A DNA stretch of 64,000 nt from Acetobacter thailandicus (GTDB lineage Bacteria; Pseudomonadota; Alphaproteobacteria; Acetobacterales; Acetobacteraceae), in the NCBI RefSeq assembly GCF_011516655.1, contig NZ_WOSV01000003.1:124001-188000 (forward strand), written 5' to 3'. Each line of letters starts with the position of its first letter. The first letter of the stretch is position 1. The notes beneath the pieces are model-generated. The model saw nothing but the letters and a program-made list of their open reading frames with translations, was not told where the DNA came from and ran no database searches. Below, one piece after another: positions 1 to 8,347 of this stretch. The translations under genes and the position numbers were made by a program.

Positions 1-2692
1 CAAGATTGCGGAGCGCTTCTTCACCAACGTTAGGAATATCGCGGGTAATCTCTTCCTGACCCAGCTTCGTATCACGAGCCATGACTTCAAATTCCTCGAT
101 ATGAATCGAGGTGAAAACGTCATCTTTCGCAATACGCTCGGAGATCAGAATTGAATCTTCGAAGTTGTAACCATTCCAGGGCATAAACGCGACCAGAATA
201 TTACGACCCAAAGCCAGTTCACCAAGCTCGGTTGACGGACCGTCAGCAATAATATCACCAGCTTTTACCAGATTACCTACGTGCACCAGCGGACGCTGGT
301 TAATGCAGGTTGACTGGTTAGAGCGCGAGTATTTGCGCAGACGGTAAATATCTACACCCTGTGTCGCACCAGAAGAATCTGTTGCACGCACAACGATACG
401 GGCACCATCAATCTGGTCAACGATACCATCACGTTTTGCAACGATCGTGGCACCTGAGTCATGAGCTACAGCAGCTTCCATACCCGTACCAACCAGAGGC
501 GCATCAGAACGCACCAGCGGCACAGCCTGACGCTGCATGTTTGATCCCATCAGTGCACGGTTTGCGTCATCGTTCTCAAGGAACGGAATGAGCGCAGCAG
601 CAACTGAAACCAGCTGTTTTGGCGAAACGTCACAGGCTGTCACGTCAGTTGGCGCCACCAGACGGAAGTCACCACCACGACGAACAGAAACCAGCTCATC
701 AGTCAGTGCACCAGCAGCATCCTGCTTCGCATCAGCCTGTGCAACGACCAGCTTTTCTTCTTCCATAGCGGAAAGATATTTCCAGCCATCCTGAAGAACG
801 CCATCTTTAACAAGACGATAAGGTGTTTCAATAAAGCCGTACTTGTTCACTTTGGCATAAGTTGCCAGAGAGTTAATCAGACCAATATTCGGGCCTTCAG
901 GCGTTTCAATCGGGCAGATACGACCGTAATGTGTTGGATGAACGTCACGCACCTCAAAGCCGGCACGCTCACGGGTAAGACCGCCCGGGCCAAGCGCTGA
1001 AAGACGACGCTTGTGCGTTACTTCTGACAGCGGGTTGGTCTGATCCATAAACTGGCTGAGCTGCGATGACCCAAAGAACTCACGCACAGCAGCCGCAGCT
1101 GGCTTTGCGTTAATAAGGTCATGCGGCATAACAGTGTCAATATCGACTGAGCCCATACGCTCACGGATCGCGCGCTCCATACGAAGCAGGCCGATACGAT
1201 ACTGGTTTTCCATAAGCTCGCCAACAGAGCGAACACGACGGTTACCCAGATTATCAATATCATCAATCTGACCGCGACCGTCTTTAAGGTCGCACATCAC
1301 TTTAATGGTGCGCAGAATATCTTCTTTACGCAGCACACGCAGATCATCCGGAGCATCCAGATCAAGACGCATGTTGAGTTTTACACGACCAACAGATGAC
1401 AGGTCATAGCGATCAGCATCAAAGAAGAGACCACGGAACATAGCCTCAGCGGTTTCAGCCGTCGGCGGCTCACCTGGACGCATAACACGATAAATATCGA
1501 TCAGCGCTTCATCACGTGAACTGTTTTTGTCAACTGTGAGCGTGTTGCGGATCCACGGACCATTCGCTGCATCAATTGCCAGCACAGGGAATTCGGTAAT
1601 CCCGGCTTCTTCAAGAGCTGCGAGACGTGCCTCGGTGATTTCTTCACCGGCTTCGCCGTAAATTTCACCGGTTTCATAATTGACGATATCACTGGCGATA
1701 AAACGACCGATCAGATCAATGTCACCGACAAGAACTTCACGTGTTTTTTCAGCAATTTTACGAACAGCACGGGCTGTCAGCTTAGCTTCTGCCTCAGCAA
1801 CAACCTCACCCGTCTCGGCGTCAACCAGCGGTGCAAGCAGCTTAAGACCACGGAATGATTCCGCATCGAAAGGACGTGCCCAGCCTTTAGGGGTTTTGGT
1901 GAATTTCACCGTACCATAGAAGCTTGCCAGGATCTCGTTGTCGTCCATCCCCTTGATATCGAGAATGTCAACATCACCACCTTCAGCCAGCTTAGCTTCA
2001 CGTGCAGCAACAGAACGATCGCTCTCAAGCGCATAAAGCAGCGTGGTAACAGGCAGCTTACGTTTACGGTCAATACGAACGTAAATCAGATCTTTTGCGT
2101 CAAATTCGAAGTCAAGCCATGAACCACGGTAAGGAATAACACGCGCTGCAAACAGATATTTACCTGAAGAGTGCGTTTTACCTTTATCGTGATCAAAGAA
2201 CACACCTGGTGAACGGTGCATCTGACTGACGATAACACGCTCTGTACCGTTTACGATAAACGTACCGTTATCGGTCATCAGCGGCATGTCACCCATATAC
2301 ACGGGCTGCTCTTTAATATCACGAATAGAACGTGAGCCGGTATCTTCATCAAGATCCCAGACAATAAGACGCAGAATAACTTTCAGGGGCGCTGCATAAG
2401 TCAGGCCACGCTGAATGCACTCTTCAACATCATATTTTGGTTCTTCAAATTCGTAATTTACAAACTCAAGACGCCCCCGACCTGCGAAGTCATTGATCGG
2501 AAATACCGACCGGAAAACTTCCTGCAAACCAGTCGGTGTGCGCGAATCAGGCGACACATTAGCCTGAAGAAATGCTTCATAGGACGCACGCTGTATGTCG
2601 ATCAGATTCGGCATCGGAGCGACTTCGGGAATCCGCCCGAAACTCTTGCGAATCCTCTTCCGTCCTGTGAACGATTTAGTAATTGCGTTCAT
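1..2692 (-). CDS. rpoB: RNA polymerase beta subunit, N-terminal part (cut by window edge)
   Basis: Beta subunit of the core RNA polymerase, part of the catalytic centre. The reading frame is open on the minus strand from an ATG at 2692 to the left edge, giving about 897 residues; alphaproteobacterial RpoB is usually near 1,390, so roughly the last third is outside. The N-terminus [20 protein letters not shown] followed by [16 protein letters not shown] is typical of the family. The start is preceded by AGGAG at a normal distance. It is the last visible gene of the rplKAJL-rpoB cluster, separated from rplL by 211 bases holding an AT-rich hairpin. rpoC is expected beyond the edge. Confidence 0.97.
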   Translation of the reverse strand, partial: MNAITKSFTGRKRIRKSFGRIPEVAPMPNLIDIQRASYEAFLQANVSPDSRTPTGLQEVFRSVFPINDFAGRGRLEFVNYEFEEPKYDVEECIQRGLTYAAPLKVILRLIVWDLDEDTGSRSIRDIKEQPVYMGDMPLMTDNGTFIVNGTERVIVSQMHRSPGVFFDHDKGKTHSSGKYLFAARVIPYRGSWLDFEFDAKDLIYVRIDRKRKLPVTTLLYALESDRSVAAREAKLAEGGDVDILDIKGMDDNEILASFYGTVKFTKTPKGWARPFDAESFRGLKLLAPLVDAETGEVVAEAEAKLTARAVRKIAEKTREVLVGDIDLIGRFIASDIVNYETGEIYGEAGEEITEARLAALEEAGITEFPVLAIDAANGPWIRNTLTVDKNSSRDEALIDIYRVMRPGEPPTAETAEAMFRGLFFDADRYDLSSVGRVKLNMRLDLDAPDDLRVLRKEDILRTIKVMCDLKDGRGQIDDIDNLGNRRVRSVGELMENQYRIGLLRMERAIRERMGSVDIDTVMPHDLINAKPAAAAVREFFGSSQLSQFMDQTNPLSEVTHKRRLSALGPGGLTRERAGFEVRDVHPTHYGRICPIETPEGPNIGLINSLATYAKVNKYGFIETPYRLVKDGVLQDGWKYLSAMEEEKLVVAQADAKQDAAGALTDELVSVRRGGDFRLVAPTDVTACDVSPKQLVSVAAALIPFLENDDANRALMGSNMQRQAVPLVRSDAPLVGTGMEAAVAHDSGATIVAKRDGIVDQIDGARIVVRATDSSGATQGVDIYRLRKYSRSNQSTCINQRPLVHVGNLVKAGDIIADGPSTELGELALGRNILVAFMPWNGYNFEDSILISERIAKDDVFTSIHIEEFEVMARDTKLGQEEITRDIPNVGEEALRNL

Positions 2693-2872
2693 CTTCGCTC
2701 CTGCCCGCCGTTGCTCTCGGATCATCAGATCTGCCCCGAAGACAGATCAGAGGGTCCGACCGCCCTTGTGTTACCACAAAAAGAACTACCATACCCAATC
2801 AGACTCAATAAAGATCTGAACAGGCAAACGGGCAGAGGCCAAAGCCCCCACCCGAAAGTCTTTTCCAGTTAC

Positions 2873-2893
2873 TTTACTTTCAGAGAAAGTAAA
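2873..2893 (-). promoter_or_regulatory. AT-rich stem-loop in the rplL-rpoB spacer
   Basis: A perfect 9-bp inverted repeat (TTTACTTTC / GAAAGTAAA) with a 3-base loop lies 10 bases after the rplL stop. It has no GC-rich stem and no clean U run, so it does not look like a strong terminator. Spacers between rplL and rpoB in other bacteria hold a partial attenuator or an RNase III site that lowers rpoBC expression relative to the ribosomal proteins. That role is inferred here. Confidence 0.35.
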
Positions 2894-2903
2894 ATACAGG
2901 AAA

Positions 2904-3275
<372 letters not shown>

Positions 3276-3379
3276 AGATTTAGACTCTCTATATAAATAC
3301 TGGTTTACAAAATGCGACCTCAGCATGAGGGAGGCCACACTTCAGAAAAAAGACATCACACACCAGACGGCGTGTAATT

Positions 3380-3904
3380 TCAGGCAGCTTCCGCCTCACC
3401 CGTTTTGGCATAGGCCCCAAAAACCCGAGCAAGCTGGCCAGCCGGTGCCTGAGTGACACCAGCAATACGTGTAGCAGGCGTGGAGATAAGACCCACGAGC
3501 TGTGCACGCAGCACATCCAGAGATGGCAGCTCAGCAAGAGCCTTGATTCCATCGGCCCCAAGGACCTGAGAACCAAGTGATCCACCAAGCACCACAAGCT
3601 TGTCATTGGTTTTGGCGAACTCAACGATCACCTTCGCTACAGCGACCGGATCTTCTGACCACGCAAGCGCGGTAGGACCCTTCAGCAGCGAGCTGATTCC
3701 GTCGAATTGGGTACCAGCCAGGGCGAGTTTTGTCAGCCGGTTCTTCGTGACTTTGTACGAAGCACCCACTTCACGCACCTTGCGTCGCAGATCAGTCACA
3801 TCAGCTACGGTCAGACCTTTATTTTCGGTGACCACAACCATTGACGTTTCGGCAAACACGGTGGCGAGGGAAGCAACGAAGTCCCGCTTTTCCGTACGGT
3901 TCAA
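3380..3904 (-). CDS. rplJ: 50S ribosomal protein L10 (TTG start)
   Basis: L10 anchors the L7/L12 stalk to the ribosome and usually represses its own operon by binding the mRNA leader. The family N-terminus NRTEKRDFVASLATVFAE is preceded in frame by TTG at 3904, and GGAG lies seven bases upstream of that codon. This gives 174 residues, the usual length. The frame can be extended 24 codons to an ATG at 3976, but that adds a basic sequence (GGTRRRRD) foreign to the family and falls in the leader. The choice of TTG rests on the ribosome-binding site and family length. Confidence 0.93.
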   Translation of the reverse strand: MNRTEKRDFVASLATVFAETSMVVVTENKGLTVADVTDLRRKVREVGASYKVTKNRLTKLALAGTQFDGISSLLKGPTALAWSEDPVAVAKVIVEFAKTNDKLVVLGGSLGSQVLGADGIKALAELPSLDVLRAQLVGLISTPATRIAGVTQAPAGQLARVFGAYAKTGEAEAA

Positions 3905-4184
3905 ATCCCGTCTCCGTCTTGTTCCGCCTGACACATGTTCAGTCAGAACGGGTTGCCCATAGAGCTTTACGACCACCGCAAAGCTCTGCTCGCCTGCCCT
4001 CTAAACGGAATCCCGGAGCTACCGTAAAAAACGATAGACAACCAGCATCCCCGTCTTACCACCTGCAGGCCTCAGGGCCTATTAAGGTCTAACCACATGC
4101 GGTCTCGGACAGGTCAGGAAGCTGAATATACCAGCTTCCCTGAGATGTCACGCCAGATATACCGACGCAACGTCATTCTTTTAC
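3905..4184 (-). promoter_or_regulatory. rplJ leader, probable L10 autoregulatory RNA
   Basis: This 280-base spacer between rplA and rplJ is much longer than the other gaps in the cluster. It starts with a stem-loop at 4114-4143 (TCAGGAAGCTG pairing with its complement, one bulged base, 7-base loop). Further on, several GC-rich segments could pair. Leaders of this kind before rplJ bind the L10-(L12)n complex and feed back on translation (Rfam L10_leader). I recognise the position and length, and do not claim a verified covariance match. Confidence 0.45.
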
Positions 4185-4874
4185 TCAGCCAGCGAAAGCT
4201 GAAACATCAAGGCTGACACCAGGACCCATTGTAGAAGACAGACCTGCCTTCTTAAGGTATGTGCCTTTAGCACCTGACGGACGCGCTTTCTGAACAGCAT
4301 CAACAAATGCACGAACGTTTTCAGCAAGCTTCGCTGCATCAAAAGATGCTTTACCAACGCCAGCATGAACAATACCAGCTTTCTCAGCACGGTATTCAAC
4401 CTGACCAGCTTTAACAGCTTCGATAGCACCTTTAACGTCCATGGTAACCGTACCCAGTTTTGGGTTTGGCATCAGACCACGTGGACCGAGGATTTTACCA
4501 AGACGGCCAACCAGAGCCATCATGTCAGGCGTTGCAATGCAGCGGTCGAAAGCAATTTCGCCTGCCTGCACTTTTTCCATCAGGTCTTCTGCACCGACAA
4601 CGTCAGCACCGGCAGCCTGAGCTTCGTCTGCTTTTGCACCACGGGCAAAAACACCAACGCGCAGCGTTTTACCTGTGCCATTTGGCAGAGAAACAAAACC
4701 ACGGACCATCTGATCAGCATGACGCGGATCAATCCCCAGATTCAGGGAGATCTCAATTGTTTCGTCAAACTTAGCTGTTGCATTGCCTTTTACGAGAGCA
4801 ATAGCTTCATCCAGACCATAAGCCTGATCGCCGTTTACTTTTGCCTGAGCAGCTTTGAGACGCTTATTAGCCAT
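4185..4874 (-). CDS. rplA: 50S ribosomal protein L1
   Basis: L1 forms the mobile stalk near the E site of the 50S subunit and in many bacteria represses its own rplK-rplA mRNA. 229 residues, full length. Conserved segments are seen in order: [20 protein letters not shown], the nucleic-acid-binding [12 protein letters not shown], and KLGPRG-type [15 protein letters not shown]. It follows rplK by only four bases, so the two are co-transcribed and probably translationally linked. The spacer to rplJ after it is long. Confidence 0.97.
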   Translation of the reverse strand: MANKRLKAAQAKVNGDQAYGLDEAIALVKGNATAKFDETIEISLNLGIDPRHADQMVRGFVSLPNGTGKTLRVGVFARGAKADEAQAAGADVVGAEDLMEKVQAGEIAFDRCIATPDMMALVGRLGKILGPRGLMPNPKLGTVTMDVKGAIEAVKAGQVEYRAEKAGIVHAGVGKASFDAAKLAENVRAFVDAVQKARPSGAKGTYLKKAGLSSTMGPGVSLDVSAFAG

Positions 4875-4878
4875 AATC

Positions 4879-5310
4879 TCAGCCCTCCACCGTCAGACCA
4901 ATGGAACGAGCAGAACCAGCAAGCATGCTTACTGCACCGTCGATGTCATTAGCGTTCATGTCTTTAAACTTCTGCTCCGCAATTTCACGAAGCTGCGCCA
5001 TCGTCACTTTACCAACATTGGCTGATCTACCAACAGTCTGGCTACCTTTTGAAACCTTTGCAGCTTTCAGCAGGAAGTATGTGTTTGGCGGCGTTTTTGT
5101 AATAAAGCTGAACGTACGGTCTGCATAGGCTGTAATAACAACCGGGATCGGCATACCTGGCTCAAGACCCTGGGTCTTGGCGTTGAACTCTTTACAGAAC
5201 TGCATGATGTTCAGACCGCGCTGACCGAGCGCTGGACCTACTGGCGGTGAAGGGTTAGCCTTACCAGCAGGAATCTGAAGCTTGATGTAGCCAACAACTT
5301 TTTTGGCCAT
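4879..5310 (-). CDS. rplK: 50S ribosomal protein L11
   Basis: L11 binds 23S rRNA in the GTPase-associated centre and is needed for RelA activation. 143 residues, full length. The proline-rich N-terminal motif [20 protein letters not shown] is intact, and the C-terminal domain carries the [21 protein letters not shown] ending. The ATG at 5310 has AAGGAG upstream. It is the first gene of this cluster here. The secE-nusG pair that precedes rplK in most bacteria is absent, and an RND efflux gene ends 128 bases upstream on the same strand. Confidence 0.97.
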   Translation of the reverse strand: MAKKVVGYIKLQIPAGKANPSPPVGPALGQRGLNIMQFCKEFNAKTQGLEPGMPIPVVITAYADRTFSFITKTPPNTYFLLKAAKVSKGSQTVGRSANVGKVTMAQLREIAEQKFKDMNANDIDGAVSMLAGSARSIGLTVEG

Positions 5311-5340
5311 ATCCGGGACTCCTTATCGTTGAACCCGAAC

Positions 5341-5383
5341 CGTGGTCAGCGGCTCAGCGCATACCGCGCACGAGCCTCCCACG
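5341..5383 (-). promoter_or_regulatory. rplK leader hairpin resembling the L1 site of 23S rRNA
   Basis: Read on the minus strand, the leader folds with CGTGG pairing to CCACG at its ends, a small asymmetric loop (GA against GCTGA), GGCTC pairing to GAGCC, and an apical GCGC/GCGC hairpin. The strand GTGGGAGGCT and its partner GAGCCG match what I recall of 23S helices 76-77, where L1 binds. L1 represses rplK-rplA in Escherichia coli through such a mimic, so autogenous control by L1 is the likely role. The structure was found by eye. Confidence 0.6.
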
Positions 5384-5396
5384 TTCCGTTGAGAGT

Positions 5397-5416
5397 GCCG
5401 CCCTTAGCGGCTTTTT
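5397..5416 (+). terminator. Short terminator-like hairpin pointing rightward
   Basis: GCCGC, loop CCTTA, GCGGC, then TTTTT on the plus strand. The stem is only 5 bp but GC-only and the T run follows directly. No plus-strand gene precedes it, so it would stop antisense transcription coming out of the rplK leader. Read on the minus strand it has A residues before it and no T run after it. It also overlaps a possible -10 element for rplK. Confidence 0.35.
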
Positions 5417-5429
5417 GAAAACAGGTCAA
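5401..5429 (-). promoter_or_regulatory. Possible rplK promoter
   Basis: On the minus strand TTGACC (5424-5429) is followed after 17 bases by TAAGGG (5401-5406). The -35 matches 5 of 6 consensus positions, while the -10 is poor. A promoter is needed somewhere in 5311-5440 unless rplK is read through from the efflux operon, whose last stop codon is at 5439. Confidence 0.3.
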
Positions 5430-5438
5430 GCAAATCTG

Positions 5439-7010
5439 CTATTTTTTTTCACCAGTAAGATCAGCAGAGCGTGCATCTGTCTGCGTGCCAATACCGCCGA
5501 CGGGCGTTGCGTGATGAAGCTTTTCATACTGCAAAACGCCAAATGGCATCAGCTCATGAGAGCCAGGCAGTTCGCTCCGTGACCAGCCCCCGCCCAGCGC
5601 ACGAATTAACTCTACACGCGCATCAAAGGCCCGGGTCTGAACCTGCACAAGTTTAATACGCGCCTCAAGTGCTGCAATCTGCGCGACCACTGCATCCAGA
5701 TAGTTTGTAAGGCCACCTGTATAAAGCGCCATTGTCATCGTCTGCGTGCGCAACGCGGCATTAACCGCGCCACTCTGCTGCTGCTGCTGTACCTTCAGGC
5801 GCGTTGTCCTGGAAAGATTATCCTGCACTTCCTGAAAAGCGCTCAGCACAACGCTTCTGTACAGATCTTCCTGCTGGCGATACTGCGACCAGCTACGCTG
5901 CAGCTCAGCCCGCCGCGCCCCGCCGGTAAACAAAGGTAGCAATGCCTGCACAGCATACTGGTACATAGAGTTAGACAGAGACGCGAGGTCAAACCCGTTA
6001 TCCATAAATCCGGTCATCGCGTTAAATGACACATCAGGATAAAATGCAGCCCTTGAAATACCAATCGCCCTGTTCGCCTGGGCCATGCCCCGCTCAGCTG
6101 AGGCAACATCGGGACGACGCTCCAGCAGTGTTGCAGGCAAGGCAACGGGTGGTTCAACATCAGCAAAAGCAAACTTATTCACCGGCGCAATATGAAACGT
6201 TGCCGGAGCCTTATTCACAAGTACGGCTATAGCATGCTCAACAATCTCACGCTGAGTGAGAATGTCTGTCTCCTGCGCCTGGGTCGTGAAAAGCTGTGTC
6301 TCAGCACGTGACACATCCATACCAGGAGCGATAGAACCAACAAGACGCAGCTTAGTAATCTGCACCGCTGTTTTATAGTAACCTATCGAATCCCTGTACA
6401 CCGCATCCTGCACATCAAGCCCGCGCAACAGAACATAATCACTGGCCAGTTCAGCCTGAAGGCTGAGACGTGCCAGCGCATAATCTGCGGCTATAGCCTG
6501 CGCGCGCTGCTTGGCAACCCGGGTTCTGTTACGGATAGCCGACCAGAAATCAGGCTCCCATGTCGCCACAGCTGAATATTGCTCAGACGACATATAGGTA
6601 GGACCGGTGGCAGTTCCACCACGCCAGAGCCTGTGATGAGAGCTTTTGTTTTTCTGTGCACTCGCACTGCCATTGAGCTGCGGGTACAAATGCGATTTAG
6701 CCTCAGCAACAGCGTCACGCGCCTGCAAAAAAGCCTCAGCCTGCGCCTGCAAGTCAGGGTTAAGGCGCATAGCCTGAGCCTCAAGTTCATTCAGCTGCGG
6801 ATCACCAAACATGACCCACCAGTCAGAACGAAGAGCTGCGTCAGACGGACGGGCATCCGTTAAAAACTTCGCATCCCCCCAGCCTGCCGGCAGCTTCAGA
6901 GGTTCAGGCTTATAACGGGGAGCAAGGTCACAGCCAGACAAAGCCGTTGTCAGTGACAGAGCAGCAAGCCCCCACCGCATCATTTTATATGACCTTCCGC
7001 CCCATTTCAT
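5439..7010 (-). CDS. RND efflux outer-membrane lipoprotein (NodT/OprM family)
   Basis: Outer-membrane channel of a tripartite efflux pump. 523 residues with a signal peptide ending in the lipobox LSGC (Cys27), then the paired outer-membrane-efflux-protein repeats rich in long Ala/Gln helices. The C-terminal motif MALYTGGLTNYLDAVVAQ is typical of NodT-type proteins. The ATG at 7010 overlaps the adaptor stop codon by four bases (ATGA) and has GGAGG upstream. It is the last gene of the permease-adaptor-channel operon. The substrate cannot be told from sequence. Confidence 0.93.
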   Translation of the reverse strand: MKWGGRSYKMMRWGLAALSLTTALSGCDLAPRYKPEPLKLPAGWGDAKFLTDARPSDAALRSDWWVMFGDPQLNELEAQAMRLNPDLQAQAEAFLQARDAVAEAKSHLYPQLNGSASAQKNKSSHHRLWRGGTATGPTYMSSEQYSAVATWEPDFWSAIRNRTRVAKQRAQAIAADYALARLSLQAELASDYVLLRGLDVQDAVYRDSIGYYKTAVQITKLRLVGSIAPGMDVSRAETQLFTTQAQETDILTQREIVEHAIAVLVNKAPATFHIAPVNKFAFADVEPPVALPATLLERRPDVASAERGMAQANRAIGISRAAFYPDVSFNAMTGFMDNGFDLASLSNSMYQYAVQALLPLFTGGARRAELQRSWSQYRQQEDLYRSVVLSAFQEVQDNLSRTTRLKVQQQQQSGAVNAALRTQTMTMALYTGGLTNYLDAVVAQIAALEARIKLVQVQTRAFDARVELIRALGGGWSRSELPGSHELMPFGVLQYEKLHHATPVGGIGTQTDARSADLTGEKK

Positions 7011-8347
7011 TGACGACCTCCGGCTTCAGGTACTGGTGCATTATCATCAGGCAGAGCTCTTACATTTTCTGTCTGCTTTGCCGCATTAGCCTTTGCCGCA
7101 GCGGAGGCCGCCACGGGCTTAACCGGAGGAGCGTTATACCCTGGCGTGCCCTGAACAACACGCACCTCCTGCCCGTCAAGAATGCCGGCAGAAGGATTAT
7201 TAATGACACGATCGGTCTTTTTAACACCGCGTAAAATCTGCAGGGTAGACCCAAGATTTGTACCCACTGTAACGCTTACAAGATGCACATGGTTGGTATC
7301 ATCAACCAGCGCAACCTGCGTACCCTCCGCGCGGAAAATAAGCGCACCCAGCGGCAGGATCAGAATATTTGAATCTCCCGGAGCACGGAATGTCGCTGTC
7401 GCATACGAATTAGGCCACAGTTCACGGGTTTTATTATCAATTGTGAGCTCAGTGGTCACGGTACGGGTAGAAGAATTAAATGCCGTCGCTGCTGTGAGAT
7501 ATTTTGCTTTAAACACTTTATCAGGATACTGCGGCAGAACCAGATCAGCCTGAAGGCCTGGCCCTATAACATCAGCGTAATCCTGCGGGACAGCGACGAA
7601 AACACGCATAGCATGCACATCAGCAACACTGAAAAGTTCTGTCGCCTGCCCCTGTGAATCCACATCACCGCGGCCGGCATTAACATAATCACCTACGTTA
7701 GCAAAACGCGATGTAACGACACCATCAAACGGGGCGACAATACGCTTAAAGTTCTCCAGCGCGGCAAAGCGCTCGACATCGAAGCCCGCGGCCTCCATCT
7801 CAGCTTTTTCAGCCGCAGCATTCGCGGCCTGCACGTCAACCTCCTGACGTGAGACGGCCTGCGTACCCTGAAGAGCCTTCCAGCGGGCAGCTGTAATTTC
7901 AGCAAGTTTATACCGGGCTTTGGCAACATTCAGCCGGGCCTGCGCTGCGGAATACTGCGCATCAAGACCTGGCGTGTTAATTTCAGCAAGTACGTCACCT
8001 GCCTTCACAACAGCACCGAAATCCTTATACCACATTTTCACGTAGCCCGAGACCTGGGCATAAATAGGAGCCTGATACCAGGCCGAAACATTAGCGGGCA
8101 GAGACAACGTACGCTCTGACGGCCCCTCCTGCGGGTAAATAACCTGTATAGCCGGCACAGCCTGATGAATTGTTTCATCAATCAGTTTTGAATACTGCAT
8201 ATGCCGCTGCACAAGGCCGATAACGACCAGCCCCACAGCAACACCCCCGACAACAAACACCCAGAGCCGGCGTTTTGCAGGGGAAACTGAATGCTGCCCC
8301 GGGTTTGAGTCATGTCTGCCGTGCGGCCCCTGATCATGCGCACTCAT
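7007..8347 (-). CDS. RND efflux periplasmic adaptor (membrane fusion protein)
   Basis: Links the inner-membrane permease to the outer-membrane channel. 446 residues: a His/Gly-rich cytoplasmic start, one membrane anchor at about 27-47, a lipoyl-like domain around 95-140 (VSGYVKMWYKDFGAVVKAGD), an alpha hairpin with ALQGTQAVSRQEVD, and the beta-barrel with FDGVVTSRFANVGDYV. The start overlaps the permease stop by one base and has GGGAGA upstream. The C-terminal 35 residues are Ala/Pro-rich and probably disordered. Confidence 0.93.
   Translation of the reverse strand: MSAHDQGPHGRHDSNPGQHSVSPAKRRLWVFVVGGVAVGLVVIGLVQRHMQYSKLIDETIHQAVPAIQVIYPQEGPSERTLSLPANVSAWYQAPIYAQVSGYVKMWYKDFGAVVKAGDVLAEINTPGLDAQYSAAQARLNVAKARYKLAEITAARWKALQGTQAVSRQEVDVQAANAAAEKAEMEAAGFDVERFAALENFKRIVAPFDGVVTSRFANVGDYVNAGRGDVDSQGQATELFSVADVHAMRVFVAVPQDYADVIGPGLQADLVLPQYPDKVFKAKYLTAATAFNSSTRTVTTELTIDNKTRELWPNSYATATFRAPGDSNILILPLGALIFRAEGTQVALVDDTNHVHLVSVTVGTNLGSTLQILRGVKKTDRVINNPSAGILDGQEVRVVQGTPGYNAPPVKPVAASAAAKANAAKQTENVRALPDDNAPVPEAGGRQ

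Noticed and set aside
4365-4952. 195-codon plus-strand frame rich in Phe and Asn
   Set aside because: Antisense shadow of rplA and the rplK start; no ribosome-binding site and no family motif.
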